Source: Hymenobacter sp. BRD128 (lineage in GTDB: Bacteria; Bacteroidota; Bacteroidia; Cytophagales; Hymenobacteraceae). Taken from it: a DNA stretch of 64,000 nucleotides. Positions 16,651 to 25,317 of this stretch are shown here, piece after piece. Under the pieces are notes generated by a model, which was not told the origin of the DNA, ran no database searches, and saw nothing but the letters and a program-made list of their open reading frames with translations. Location: assembly GCF_013256625.1 (NCBI RefSeq), contig NZ_CP053908.1:1240001-1304000 (forward strand). The letters run 5' to 3'. Both the position numbers and the translations under genes were made by a program. Numbering within the stretch: position 1 is the stretch's first letter; each line of letters opens with the position of its first letter.

Positions 16651-16678
16651 TGGCAACGTTGCCGACAACGATTGCGCA
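16651..16678 (+). promoter_or_regulatory. 28-bp regulatory element upstream of pectate lyase (copy 1)
   Basis: The element contains a palindromic GGCAACGTTGCC-like core (16652-16663) followed by GACAACGATTGCGCA (16664-16678). It matches, in 26 of 28 positions, a second copy at 38226-38253 in front of the acetylesterase/pectinesterase operon. Both copies point along their target gene and lie 88 and 85 bp before the start codon. The CAACGTTG core looks like a LacI-family operator; the regulator is not in this window. Confidence 0.7.
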
Positions 16679-16720
16679 AAGAAATGCGCCCTAGCAGGCT
16701 AGCACGTGGGGCTAGCCGGT

Positions 16721-16728
16721 CATATTTG
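16721..16728 (+). promoter_or_regulatory. Putative -7 box for the pectate lyase gene
   Basis: CATATTTG matches TAnnTTTG at all but the first position, 38 bp before the ATG. The 28-bp element would then lie about 55-80 bp upstream of the transcription start, a position more typical of activation than of promoter blocking. Confidence 0.4.
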
Positions 16729-16766
16729 CAGCCCGCCGCTTCTTCCCACCCCTTTTTCTACCCGAT

Positions 16767-18221
16767 ATGCTGCCCGGCTTTGGACTGCGCCACGCGCTTT
16801 TGCTGACTACGATGGCCACCGGCTGGGGCCTGCGCCTGGGCACTGCGCCGCCCGCGCCGCTGCTAGCCTTTCCGGGGGCCGAGGGCGCGGGGCGCTTCAC
16901 CACCGGCGGCCGGGGCACGGCCGCCCAGCCCACTACGGTGCTCGAAGTGACAAACTTGCGGGATGACAACCAGCCCGGCAGCCTGCGCTACGCCGTGCAG
17001 CTGAGCGAGCAAAAAGCGCCGGCCCGCACCATCGTGTTTCGGGTGTCGGGGACCATTCACCTGCTCTCGCCGCTCACGTTCAACAAGGCCAATACGACCA
17101 TCGCGGGCCAGACGGCGCCCGGTGGCGGCATTTGCCTGGCCGACTACCCGGTGCAGGTGAAGGCCAACAACGTGATTGTGCGCTTTATCCGGTTCCGGAT
17201 GGGCGATAAGAACCAGAACCAAGGCTTCAAGGATGGCGCGGGCGGCGACGACGCCTTCGGCGGCCTGCGCAACCGCCAGCTTATTATCGACCACTGCTCG
17301 ATGAGCTGGAGCACCGACGAGGCGTTTTCGGTGTACGAGGGCGATAGCACCACCCTGAGTTGGAACCTCGTCGGGCCGCCGCTCAACTACTCGTACCACT
17401 TCGAGGCGGGCGACAAAGACTACGAGCACCACGGCTACGGCGGCATTTGGGGTGGGCAGCACGCCACTATGCACCACAACCTATTTGTGCACTGCAACTC
17501 GCGCACGCCGCGCTTCAACGGCAGCCGCTACACCCACCCGGCCGGCTACGAAAACTGCGACTTCCGCAACAACGTCATCTACGACTGGGGCGAGAATAAC
17601 GTGTATGCGGGTGAGGGTGGTAACTACAACATCGTCAACAATTACTATAAGCCCGGCCCCAGCACCAAAGCTGCCGTGCGTGCCCGCCTGCTGAACCCCT
17701 ACAAGCTCGAAAAAGGCTCGAACCCGCTGCCCTACGGCAAGTTTTACCTGGCCGGTAACTACCAGGAGGCTAGCGCTGAAGTAACCGCCCACAACTGGCG
17801 CGGCGTGGACATGAACGGCGGTACCCGCGCCGATACCGTGCTGGCCCAGGCTAGCCAGCCCTTCGACCTCGGCCCCGTCACGACCCAGCCCGCCGCCCAG
17901 GCCTACGAACTCGTGCTGGCCGGCGCCGGGGCTAGCCGCCCCCTGCGCGATACCCTCGACCAGCGCATGGTGCGCGAGGTGCGCACCCGCACCGGCCGCC
18001 TCATCGACGTGCAGGGCGGCTACCCCCACGGCACGCCCTACAGCGCATCGCAAAAAGCCTGGCCGGTGCTAGCCACTAAGCCCGCCCCCGCCGACACCGA
18101 CCACGATGGCCTGCCCGACGCCTGGGAGTTAGCCCACAAGCTCAACCCCAGGGATGCTGGTGACCGAGCAAAGGTTGGCGCGGGGGGTATCCGATGCTGG
18201 AAGTGTATTTGGCGGAGCTAG
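16767..18221 (+). CDS. Pectate lyase-like right-handed beta-helix protein, frameshifted near the stop
   Basis: A 484-residue secreted protein of the pectate lyase superfamily (PL1-like), which cleaves polygalacturonate by beta-elimination with calcium. Conserved stretches are FPGAEGAGRFTTGGRG, TNLRDDNQPGSLRYAV, FRVSGTIHL and NTTIAGQTAPGGGI, then IDHCSMSWSTDEAFSVY and HHNLFVHCNSRTPRF. It ends with a DTDHDGLPDAWELAH dockerin-like calcium loop. After DRAKVGAGG the frame reads IRCWKCIWRS and stops; one more G in the G6 run at 18182-18187 gives GYPMLEVYLAELAGK with a stop at 18230-18232, the tail expected for the family. The damage affects only about the last 15 residues, so activity may survive. 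A shared regulatory element lies upstream. Confidence 0.87.
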   Translation: MLPGFGLRHALLLTTMATGWGLRLGTAPPAPLLAFPGAEGAGRFTTGGRGTAAQPTTVLEVTNLRDDNQPGSLRYAVQLSEQKAPARTIVFRVSGTIHLLSPLTFNKANTTIAGQTAPGGGICLADYPVQVKANNVIVRFIRFRMGDKNQNQGFKDGAGGDDAFGGLRNRQLIIDHCSMSWSTDEAFSVYEGDSTTLSWNLVGPPLNYSYHFEAGDKDYEHHGYGGIWGGQHATMHHNLFVHCNSRTPRFNGSRYTHPAGYENCDFRNNVIYDWGENNVYAGEGGNYNIVNNYYKPGPSTKAAVRARLLNPYKLEKGSNPLPYGKFYLAGNYQEASAEVTAHNWRGVDMNGGTRADTVLAQASQPFDLGPVTTQPAAQAYELVLAGAGASRPLRDTLDQRMVREVRTRTGRLIDVQGGYPHGTPYSASQKAWPVLATKPAPADTDHDGLPDAWELAHKLNPRDAGDRAKVGAGGIRCWKCIWRS

Positions 18222-18259
18222 CGGGTAAGTAGGTGCTGGCGATGACGTAATGCATAGCG

Positions 18260-18267
18260 TTACTTTG
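18260..18267 (+). promoter_or_regulatory. Putative -7 box directly before the MOSC gene
   Basis: TTACTTTG (one mismatch to TAnnTTTG) ends 4 bp before the ATG, so transcription would begin at or within a few bases of the start codon. Confidence 0.4.
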
Positions 18268-18271
18268 TCGC

Positions 18272-18907
18272 ATGAAGCTACTTTCCGTCAACGTGGCGTT
18301 GCCGCAAGACATTGCTTGGCAAGGTAAAATTGTGCGCACCAGCATTTTTAAGCAACCCACAGTGGGCGCGGTGCAGGTGCTGTCTGAGCACTTGGCTGGC
18401 GATGGGCAAGCTGACCTGCGCGTGCACGGCGGGCGCGACAAAGCCGTGTATGCCTATCCTCACGAGCATTATTCTTTCTGGCAACAGTATCTGCCAGTCG
18501 ACTTGTTGGTGCCGGGTGCCTTTGGCGAAAACCTCACAACTATAGGGCTGCTGGAATCTGAAGTGCGGCTAGGTGATTGTTTCCGCATGGGTACGGCGGT
18601 GCTGCAGGCTATGCAGCCTCGGCGTCCGTGCGTAAAGCTGGGTATTCGCCTGCAGCGGCCGACCGTGGTGCGGGAATTTGAGCAGGCCGGCCGCAGCGGC
18701 ATTTATTTTCGGGTGCAACAGCCGGGTGTATTGGAGGCCGGTGACACAATCAGTTTAATTGAACGCTCGCCTCACGCGGTCACTATTCAGGATATGGTGA
18801 CGTGCCTGGCCCCTGGTTCGCACGACCAAGGGCTGGTACGGGCCTTGCTGGCCACGCCCTACCTATCACCGTCATGGCAAGAGCGTCTACGGCTGTTACT
18901 TAATTAA
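18272..18907 (+). CDS. MOSC domain protein (YiiM-like)
   Basis: A 211-residue protein of the MOSC family, which relates to the C-terminal domain of molybdenum-cofactor sulfurases. The diagnostic order is present: VNVALPQDIAWQGKIVRTSI, then DLRVHGGRDKAVYAYPHEHY, GAFGENLTTIGLLES, and the conserved cysteine in PRRPCVKLGIRL (about residue 122). In E. coli, YiiM takes part in molybdenum-cofactor-dependent reduction of N-hydroxylated compounds; a similar detoxification role is likely but unproven here. The gene's codon use looks somewhat less GC-rich than its neighbours. It begins almost at its promoter box and has no operon partner. Confidence 0.88.
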   Translation: MKLLSVNVALPQDIAWQGKIVRTSIFKQPTVGAVQVLSEHLAGDGQADLRVHGGRDKAVYAYPHEHYSFWQQYLPVDLLVPGAFGENLTTIGLLESEVRLGDCFRMGTAVLQAMQPRRPCVKLGIRLQRPTVVREFEQAGRSGIYFRVQQPGVLEAGDTISLIERSPHAVTIQDMVTCLAPGSHDQGLVRALLATPYLSPSWQERLRLLLN

Positions 18908-18943
18908 GATACCCGCTAGCCCTATCCCGTGGAGTGCTGAGTA

Positions 18944-19930
18944 TTAAGCCTGATTAGCTAACAGCTGCCCCGCCGCCGCCCACGGGGTGAGCTGCCCGGC
19001 GGCCACGGCCTGCCGCACGCCGGGCAGCGCCTGCTGCACCCCGGCCCGGCCGTAGAACTGCGCCTCCAGGGCCTGGCGCACGGCTTCGTCGAGCCACTGC
19101 AGTTGCTGCTGGGCGCGGCGCTGCTGCCAGTAGCCGCTAGCCTGGGTTTGGGCGGCGTAGGCCTCGATGAGCTGCCAGGCTTCGGGCAGGCCCGCGCCGG
19201 TGAGGGCCGAGCAGGTGCGCACGGGCACCGTCCAGCCGCTGGCGGCGGGCGGGAAAAGGTGCAACGCGCCCTCGTAGTCGCGCACCGCGCGGCGGGCGGC
19301 GGCCTCGTTGCCGTGGTCGGCCTTGGTGATGAGCAGGGCGTCGGCCATTTCCATGATGCCGCGCTTCACGCCCTGCAGCTCGTCGCCGGCGCCGGCCAGC
19401 AGCAGCAGCAGGAAGAAATCGACCAGGCCGTGCACGGCCACTTCGCTCTGGCCCACGCCCACGGTTTCGACGAAGATGACGTCGTAGCCGGCCGCTTCGC
19501 ACAGCAGCAGGGCCTCGCGGGTGGCGCGGGCCACGCCGCCCAGGCTGCCGCTGGCCGGCGAGGGCCGGATGAACGCCCGCGGGTGCAGCGTGAGCTGCGG
19601 CATCCGGGTTTTATCGCCCAAGATGCTGCCGCCGCCGCGCGGTGAGCTGGGGTCTACGGCCAGCACGGCCAGCTTCTTACCCAGCTTATCGACCAGATAC
19701 AGCCCCAGCGCCTCAATAAAGGTGCTTTTGCCTACGCCCGGCACGCCCGTGATGCCGAGCCGCAGCGCGCCGCCGGTGCGGGGCAGCACGGCTTGCAGCA
19801 CCTGCTGGGCCAGGGCTTGGTGCTGGGGCAAGGTACTTTCGACCAGTGTGATAGCGCGGGCCAGGGTGCCGCGCTGCCCGGCGGCGAGGCCCTGGGCATA
19901 GTCGGCGGCGGAGAGAATGGGAGGGGGCAC
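18944..19930 (-). CDS. meaB: Methylmalonyl-CoA mutase-associated GTPase MeaB
   Basis: A 328-residue G3E-family GTPase (MeaB/ArgK). The Walker A motif GVPGVGKST lies at 62-70, and [18 protein letters not shown] follows at about 92-110, diagnostic of MeaB. Further motifs are [12 protein letters not shown] (switch region) and ITKADHGN, the guanine-specificity motif. MeaB protects and reloads the adenosylcobalamin-dependent methylmalonyl-CoA mutase; the mutase genes are not in this window. Translation starts with GTG at 19928-19930, which fits the alignment start. The C-terminal helices (about 250-328) are the dimerisation arm. It stands alone between the MOSC and DUF5723 genes. Confidence 0.92.
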   Translation of the reverse strand: MPPPILSAADYAQGLAAGQRGTLARAITLVESTLPQHQALAQQVLQAVLPRTGGALRLGITGVPGVGKSTFIEALGLYLVDKLGKKLAVLAVDPSSPRGGGSILGDKTRMPQLTLHPRAFIRPSPASGSLGGVARATREALLLCEAAGYDVIFVETVGVGQSEVAVHGLVDFFLLLLLAGAGDELQGVKRGIMEMADALLITKADHGNEAAARRAVRDYEGALHLFPPAASGWTVPVRTCSALTGAGLPEAWQLIEAYAAQTQASGYWQQRRAQQQLQWLDEAVRQALEAQFYGRAGVQQALPGVRQAVAAGQLTPWAAAGQLLANQA

Positions 19931-20033
19931 GGCTGCAAAATACGCACCGCGCGCAAGCCGGGGCGCGGGGCGCCACTTGGATAGCCAGGTGCGTCAATGG
20001 CCTTGCGTAGGTGTGCATCGGTCGAGTTTTGGG

Positions 20034-20063
20034 TTGGCCTCGGGTAGGGTACCCGTAGTTTTG
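20034..20063 (+). promoter_or_regulatory. Putative promoter of the DUF5723 gene
   Basis: TTG (20034-20036), 19 bp, then TAGTTTTG (20056-20063), an exact match to the Bacteroidota consensus, 37 bp before the ATG at 20101. Confidence 0.55.
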
Positions 20064-20100
20064 CCGCCGCTGCCCACACTGGCGCGCACTGCTTTTTGCT

Positions 20101-21522
20101 ATGAAAAAACCCTTTTTACTGCTGCCAGCCGCGCTAGCCGGCCTAGCCACTATGCCCGCCCTGGCCCAAAACGAGCTGAGCAATTTCTCGGCTACCGGCC
20201 GGGGCGGCGTGGCTACCACGTTTGCGCTCGATTATCAGGCGCTGGGTATCAACCCGGCCAACCTGGGCCGGCAGGGCACGAGCCTGGTGTCGTTCACGGT
20301 AGGCGAGGTGGGCGCGGGTGTGGGCTCGCAGTCGCTCACCAACAGCCAGTTCAAGAAGCTGGTTTTTCACCCCAACGACCAGCTCACCGCTGCCGAGCGC
20401 ACTTCGCTGGCAGCAAATCTTGCTAGCCCGAACGCGTTGAATATCAATGCTGACGCCACGGCTTTTGGACTGGCGTTCACGCTGCCGCCCGGCCTGGGTG
20501 GGCTAGCCGTGTCGGTGCACCAGCGGTTGAGCGGCCACGTGGCCCTCAACCAAAACAGCGCCGACATTCTGGTAAATGGCCAGCAGGCGGCCCTGGTGCA
20601 GCAGTACTACGATGCGGCCGGCAACCCGCGCAGCGGCAGCACGCCGCCGCTGCTCTCGGCCGCGCTCGACGGTACCGAAATGCAGCTGGCCCTCACCAAC
20701 GAGTTTAACGTGGGCTACGGGGTGGAGGTGCTCGACGTGCCGGGCGTGTTCAGGCTCACGGCTGGGGCAGGCTACCGCTACCTTCAGGGCGTGGGCGTGG
20801 CCGATGTGCGCATCAGCGGCGGCAGCCTGGCGGCCTATTCGTCGCTGTCGCCCATTTTTAATATTAACTACGGCAGCCTGGCCGGCAGCCCGACGTTCAA
20901 CTACGCCAGCGGCAGCGGCTTGCGGCCCGTGGGCACGGGCAATGGCTTCGACCTGGGGCTAGCCGCCGAAGTGGGCAGGTTTGTGCGCCTGGGCGTGGCC
21001 GTGACGGACATGGGCTCGATGACCTGGACCGGCAATGTGGTGACGGCCACCGACCAGAGCCTGCGCTTTCCGCAGTACAGCGGCCTCACCACCTACGATG
21101 TTATCCGGGATGTAGTCAACCAGTTCGGGGCCAGCGGCCAGACGCTTTTTACTTACCAAACGGCCCAGGAGCGCCGGGCTAGCCTGCCCACCAAGCTGCG
21201 CCTGGGCGGCGGCGTGCGCATCTCGGAACTTTTTGAGGCGGGCCTCGACGTAACGGTGCCGCTCAACCAGGTGGCTGGCAACCTGCCGGCGCCCTTCATT
21301 GGGGCGGGCCTCGACTACAAGCCCCGGCGCTGGCTGCGCCTGAGCTCGGGCCTGAGCGGCGGCGCGGGCTACAGCCTGAATGTGCCGCTCGGTTTCACCT
21401 TCGTTACGCCGGTGTGGGAGGCGGGTTTCAGCACCCGCAGCGTGCTGGGCTATTTTTCGGAGAAGAGCCCGTATGCCTCGGTAGCGCTTGGCGTGCTGCG
21501 GTTTAAGATTGGCAAGAGCTAG
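20101..21522 (+). CDS. DUF5723-family outer-membrane beta-barrel protein
   Basis: A 473-residue exported protein. The signal peptide is MKKPFLLLPAALAGLATMPA, cleaved near ALAQ (about 23). The mature start, SNFSATGRGGVATTFALDYQALGINPANLG, is typical of DUF5723 and PorV-like proteins: an N-terminal plug followed by FadL-like barrel strands. Many alternating strands follow, ending in SVALGVLRFKIGKS. Members are outer-membrane proteins common in gliding Bacteroidota; transport or secretion-accessory roles are suspected but not shown. The strong promoter upstream and the terminator after it suggest a single-gene unit. Confidence 0.8.
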   Translation: MKKPFLLLPAALAGLATMPALAQNELSNFSATGRGGVATTFALDYQALGINPANLGRQGTSLVSFTVGEVGAGVGSQSLTNSQFKKLVFHPNDQLTAAERTSLAANLASPNALNINADATAFGLAFTLPPGLGGLAVSVHQRLSGHVALNQNSADILVNGQQAALVQQYYDAAGNPRSGSTPPLLSAALDGTEMQLALTNEFNVGYGVEVLDVPGVFRLTAGAGYRYLQGVGVADVRISGGSLAAYSSLSPIFNINYGSLAGSPTFNYASGSGLRPVGTGNGFDLGLAAEVGRFVRLGVAVTDMGSMTWTGNVVTATDQSLRFPQYSGLTTYDVIRDVVNQFGASGQTLFTYQTAQERRASLPTKLRLGGGVRISELFEAGLDVTVPLNQVAGNLPAPFIGAGLDYKPRRWLRLSSGLSGGAGYSLNVPLGFTFVTPVWEAGFSTRSVLGYFSEKSPYASVALGVLRFKIGKS

Positions 21523-21543
21523 GGCTAGCCAGCTCGCCCTACG

Positions 21544-21585
21544 CAAAGCGGCCCGGCTTGGCAAGTGCCAGGCCGGGCCGCTTTG
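21544..21585. terminator. Bidirectional hairpin terminator
   Basis: Perfect 14-bp arms CAAAGCGGCCCGGC and GCCGGGCCGCTTTG with a 14-nt loop, between the convergent DUF5723 and FKBP genes. Confidence 0.7.
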
Positions 21586-21602
21586 TCTGGCTAACCGGGC
21601 GC

Positions 21603-22529
21603 TTACTTCACGTCGGTCACTTCGACGTCGAAGATGATAACGGTGTTGGGGGCAATGCTGGGCGAGGCACCCGTGGTGCCGTAGGCCAGCCCCGACGGAA
21701 TGAGCAGCGTAGCTTTTTCGCCCTTGCGCATCAAGCTCACGCCTTCGTCGAAGCCCGCGATGAGCTGCTTGGGATTAGCACCCACCACGAAGGTGAGGGG
21801 CGCGTTGCCGTGCTGCGACGAAGCATCAAAGACGGTGCCGTCGAGCAGCCGGCCGGTGTAAAGCACCGAGGCCGTAGTGCCGGCCTTGGCCGGCGTGCCG
21901 CTCGGGTTGCTCACGGTGGGCACGAAGTAGAGACCCGAAGCTTGTTTCTGCGCCGTGGTGATATTATTCTTAGTCAGGTATTTCTGGATAAGCTTGTCGT
22001 CGGGCACGGCAAAGCTCGGGTTGATATCCACCAGTTGGACTTCGTAGCGCACCACTGTGTTGGCCGGCACTGTGGTGCCCGAGCCCGTCGTGCCGAAGGC
22101 CAGCGCCGACGGAATCAGGAATACCGCTTTGTCGCCCTTGTGCATCAGGCTCACGCCTTCGGCAAACCCGGGAATAACCTGGTTGGGCAGCAGCTGAAAG
22201 CTGACGGGCGTATTATCATTCTGGGAAGTAGAGAAAAAGACGGTGCCATTGAGCAGCGTGCCGGTGTAGAGCACCGAAACTACCTCGCCCGCCTTGGGCA
22301 GCGCGGCGCTGGCATTGGTCACTACGGGCACGTAGTACAGGCCCGACGTCTGCTTCTGGGCGGTAGTTATCGAGTTGTCGGCCAGATACTTCTTGATAGC
22401 AGCATCGTCGGCGGCCGAATAGTCGGTCACCGCGTCGTCTTTTTTACAGGAAGTCGTGAGCAGGCTGCCCGTGGCGAATAGGAGCAGGGCGAGGAGGCGA
22501 AATTTTGCAGCGAATAGGGAAGATTTCAT
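21603..22529 (-). CDS. Lipoprotein with two FKBP-type peptidyl-prolyl isomerase domains
   Basis: A 308-residue lipoprotein: LLTTSCKKD gives a lipobox with Cys28. Two FKBP domains follow at about residues 85-167 and 221-306. Each has the hallmark blocks: VSVLYTGTLLNGTVF / ASVLYTGRLLDGTVF, then VIPGFAEGVSLMHKGD / LIAGFDEGVSLMRKGE, and IPSALAFGTTG / IPSGLAYGTTG. Each domain is preceded by a similar helical lead (IKKYLADNSITTAQKQTSGLY / IQKYLTKNNITTAQKQAS), so the whole 135-residue unit has been duplicated. It should catalyse proline isomerisation during folding in the periplasm or at the inner face of the outer membrane. Confidence 0.92.
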   Translation of the reverse strand: MKSSLFAAKFRLLALLLFATGSLLTTSCKKDDAVTDYSAADDAAIKKYLADNSITTAQKQTSGLYYVPVVTNASAALPKAGEVVSVLYTGTLLNGTVFFSTSQNDNTPVSFQLLPNQVIPGFAEGVSLMHKGDKAVFLIPSALAFGTTGSGTTVPANTVVRYEVQLVDINPSFAVPDDKLIQKYLTKNNITTAQKQASGLYFVPTVSNPSGTPAKAGTTASVLYTGRLLDGTVFDASSQHGNAPLTFVVGANPKQLIAGFDEGVSLMRKGEKATLLIPSGLAYGTTGASPSIAPNTVIIFDVEVTDVK

Positions 22530-22591
22530 TGGCTATTTTTTGTAAAAATACGCCCGAATCAGCCATTGGGGCTAGCCAGCTGTCGGTTGTT

Positions 22592-23707
22592 TCAGGGCTC
22601 CGCAATAAATCCTGGCAGGCCGAGCTTGCTGCGGCGGCCACCCAGCTTCAGGCCGTCATCGACGTACTGGCAGGCCGGGCCGCTGGTGTTGGGCTGCTCA
22701 AGCACGCCCAGGAAGGAATTGTCTTCGCGGGCCACGTAGATTTTGCCGTCGGGCCCGCGCTGTAAGGCGCCCAGCTTGTGGTTGGAGGAGTGGCCTACCT
22801 GGCTGGCTTTGCCGGTTTTTAGGTCGAACTGCACGAGTTGGGTCTCGCTGGCGGCGGCAACTTTCTTGTCCTTGGTATTGCCATTGCAGGAGCCGTAGAG
22901 CAAGCGGCCATCAGGCGAAAACTCGACACCGTAGGCTTCTTCGTAGGGCCCGAAGCTGCGCGGATTGCTCACCTTGCCGGTGTTGCGGTTGAAGTCGTAG
23001 ACTTCAAACTTGTTGTTTTCGCGCCAGAGCGCGGCGGCCAGCTTGGTGCCATCAGGCGAGAATTTGAGCGCGCCGATGGCGTTGCGGCCGGGGCCGGCAT
23101 TCATGCTGCCCACGTTGCTCAGGATGGGCTTGCCCGAGCTCACGCCCTCGGCCGTGACGAGGTACGACACGAAGGCGTTGGAATTCCAGCGGTGGGCCAC
23201 TACCCACACGTCGCGCCCGTTGGGGTGGCGCACGGCGGCCAGCTTCTCCGCGACCGGCGTGATGAGCAGCAGGTTGGCGCGCGGTACATCGCCGAGGCCA
23301 TTGTCGCGGGTCATGTCCACCACCGAGTAGCGCAGGCCGTCGGGCGCGCCCTGGGCCGCCACCGTGAAGATGTAGAAGATATTGCCCGAGCCGGGGTCGG
23401 GCACGATGAGCGCCGACTGCGTGCTGCTGCCCGAGCCCATGAGGTGGCGCCCGCCCGGCATGGGCTGGTGCTGGCGGTTCCACACGGTCTGGCCATCGGT
23501 GTAAAAAAGCAGCTCGCCGCGCTTGGTAGTGGCCGTGGCGCAGCCCTCGTAGGTAGTCATGGCGCCGTCGAGCAGCGGTGTGGGCGCGCCGCTGCTAAAG
23601 TCGAGCCCGGCCTGGTGGCCAAAATACCATTTGTCGGTAGGTCGCTGGGCCCTAGCAGTTTGGGTAAAAAATGTGAAGGCTAGCAGCGCAAGCAAAAGCC
23701 GGTTCAT
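22592..23707 (-). CDS. Exported beta-propeller protein
   Basis: About 371 residues with a signal peptide (MNRLLLALLAFTFFTQTARA). The mature part begins PTDKWYFGHQAGLDFSSGAP, the lead often found in Bacteroidota propeller proteins that precede gliding-motility C-terminal domains. Blades are recognisable by repeated FSPDG units (LKFSPDGTKLAAALW, EFSPDGRLLYGS) and LQRGPDGKIYVA. No sorting domain is attached, so the protein ends with the propeller. Start could be ATG 23705-23707 or the ATG two codons earlier at 23713. It precedes the L,D-transpeptidase-like gene's stop by about 60 bp and shares its strand. Role unknown, probably scaffold or binding. Confidence 0.75.
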   Translation of the reverse strand: MNRLLLALLAFTFFTQTARAQRPTDKWYFGHQAGLDFSSGAPTPLLDGAMTTYEGCATATTKRGELLFYTDGQTVWNRQHQPMPGGRHLMGSGSSTQSALIVPDPGSGNIFYIFTVAAQGAPDGLRYSVVDMTRDNGLGDVPRANLLLITPVAEKLAAVRHPNGRDVWVVAHRWNSNAFVSYLVTAEGVSSGKPILSNVGSMNAGPGRNAIGALKFSPDGTKLAAALWRENNKFEVYDFNRNTGKVSNPRSFGPYEEAYGVEFSPDGRLLYGSCNGNTKDKKVAAASETQLVQFDLKTGKASQVGHSSNHKLGALQRGPDGKIYVAREDNSFLGVLEQPNTSGPACQYVDDGLKLGGRRSKLGLPGFIAEP

Positions 23708-23767
23708 AAGCAAATAAAGCAGGGTGATTATCCCGCTAAACGAAAAAACCGTGCCGACTGGCCGATG

Positions 23768-24508
23768 CTAGTAGCTAGCCGGCGCCGGCGCGTGGTGCGT
23801 TTCAAAGTACGTGTAGCCGGGCACCAGCCCTTGCCAGAAGGCCGCGTGGGGGCTAGCGGCCCGGCGCGCCAGCTCCGGGGCCGTGAGCGGAAACGGGAAA
23901 ATATGCGCCGCAATGCTGGCCTGCCCGGCCGCCCGCGCCGCCACGGCCAGCAGGTACACTTCCTCGATACCCGCGTCGGTAAGGGGCAGGCAGCCGTCCG
24001 TCACGGTGGAGCCGTGCAGGAAAATGTCGCCGCCGGGGTCGGCCAGGCCGGTGGCCAGAATGTCATCGGCCGTGGGGTAGTCGAGGCCAAGCGAGAGGTG
24101 GTAAGCACTCTGGGGGTTGAAGCGGTTGATGGTGTAAAAGCCCTCGGGCACCTGCCCATCGCCGGCCCGGCGCTTGGGGCCCAGCGTACCCGAGGTGGCG
24201 GCCAGTGGGTAGCTCCGCAGCAGCCGAAACACCACGTCGCCCCGATTGCGCGCCCACACCTCCAGCACCCGGCTGGTTTTGATGAGCCGGAAGAATATTT
24301 CCAGCCGCGCCGAATCGAGCTGCTGGGCTTGCAGCTGGGTGGCCAGGGCAGGCCAGCCGCGCGCATACGCGGCCCGAACCCGCGCGTAAGCAAGCTGTTG
24401 AGGCCAGAATGATGCGGGTGCCGGCGCTGGCGCCTGGGCAGCGGCCGGCCCGGCTAGGGTGCACAGCAGCAGGAGTAAAAGGCGGGGCAAGGTGCAGTGA
24501 TTGAACAA
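23768..24508 (-). CDS. Exported L,D-transpeptidase-family protein (YafK-like)
   Basis: A 246-residue protein with a signal peptide (hydrophobic residues 8-20, AAAQ cleavage). The YkuD-type active site is LHGSTVTDGCLPLTD: His165, then Thr170-Asp171-Gly172-Cys173, in the HGxxxSxGC pattern with Thr replacing Ser. The region before it (VPEGFYTINRFNPQSAYHLS, then LDYPTADD) matches the YafK/ErfK branch. Such enzymes cross-link or edit peptidoglycan through a cysteine acyl intermediate. No internal methionine exists, so translation must begin with the TTG at 24506-24508 or another non-ATG codon. It is divergent from the DUF2461 gene. Confidence 0.82.
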   Translation of the reverse strand: MFNHCTLPRLLLLLLCTLAGPAAAQAPAPAPASFWPQQLAYARVRAAYARGWPALATQLQAQQLDSARLEIFFRLIKTSRVLEVWARNRGDVVFRLLRSYPLAATSGTLGPKRRAGDGQVPEGFYTINRFNPQSAYHLSLGLDYPTADDILATGLADPGGDIFLHGSTVTDGCLPLTDAGIEEVYLLAVAARAAGQASIAAHIFPFPLTAPELARRAASPHAAFWQGLVPGYTYFETHHAPAPASY

Positions 24509-24581
24509 GTAAGGCGCCGAACAACGCCCTGGGCAAAGCGCTTAGTATGCGCGCCGGGGCTAGCCGCACCGCTAGCGGCCG

Positions 24582-24589
24582 CATCTTTG
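24582..24589 (+). promoter_or_regulatory. Putative -7 box directly before the DUF2461 gene
   Basis: CATCTTTG (one mismatch to TAnnTTTG) ends 5 bp before the ATG at 24595, so the mRNA is likely to have little or no leader. Confidence 0.45.
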
Positions 24590-24594
24590 CAGCC

Positions 24595-25272
24595 ATGAAC
24601 CCCGCTGCCCTGCTCGACTTCCTCCACGACCTCGCCCTGCACAACGACCGCGACTGGTTTCAAGACCACAAAGCCACCTACGACCGCCTGCGTGCTGATT
24701 TTGAGCAGGATGTGGCCTACTGGCTGCGTGAATTGGTGCCGGATGAGCCCGCTCTGGCCGGCCTCGACCCGAAGAAGTGCATCTTCCGCATCTACCGCGA
24801 CGTGCGCTTTTCCAAAGTAAAGGTGCCCTACAAAACGCACTTTTCGGCCTATTTTGCCGCTGGCGGCAAGCATTCGGAGGCGCCCGGCCGCTACGTGCAA
24901 ATTGGCGCCAACGGCCAGACCCTCGTGGCCGGCGGCCTCTACGAGCCCACCAAAGAGCAGCTGGCCGCCATCCGGCAGGAAATTGATTACGCGCCCGAGG
25001 GCCTGCACGCCTTGCTGGCCGCGCCCGCGGCCCGGCAGTTTTTTCCGCGGGGCCTGGCCGGCGAGCAGCTCAGGAAGATGCCACCCGACTACGAGGCTAG
25101 CCACCCCGAAGCTAACTGGCTGCTTCACAAGCAGTTTCTGCTCATGCACACGTTGCCCGATGCCGAGGTGCGCCGCCTATCGCCCGAGGCTTTCCGGGCG
25201 CATGTGCTGGCGGCGCTGCGGGCGCTGGGGCCGTTTGGCGAGTGGCTGGGCGAGGCTAGCCACGGCGGCTAG
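24595..25272 (+). CDS. DUF2461 domain protein
   Basis: A 225-residue protein covering a single DUF2461 domain. Landmark stretches are LHDLALHNDRDWFQDHKATY at the start, KKCIFRIYRDVRFSKVKVPYKTHFSAYF (residues about 60-88), and later KMPPDYEASHPEANWLLHKQF. The DUF2461 family is found in bacteria and fungi; its biochemical activity is unknown. No signal peptide is present, so it is cytoplasmic. I take ATG 24595 because the family begins here and a promoter box sits directly in front; an in-frame ATG at 24547 is not supported. Confidence 0.87.
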   Translation: MNPAALLDFLHDLALHNDRDWFQDHKATYDRLRADFEQDVAYWLRELVPDEPALAGLDPKKCIFRIYRDVRFSKVKVPYKTHFSAYFAAGGKHSEAPGRYVQIGANGQTLVAGGLYEPTKEQLAAIRQEIDYAPEGLHALLAAPAARQFFPRGLAGEQLRKMPPDYEASHPEANWLLHKQFLLMHTLPDAEVRRLSPEAFRAHVLAALRALGPFGEWLGEASHGG

Positions 25273-25317
25273 GGTGCCGGGGCTTATGGGTAGGAGCGCG
25301 CCGTGGCACGTTTCTGC

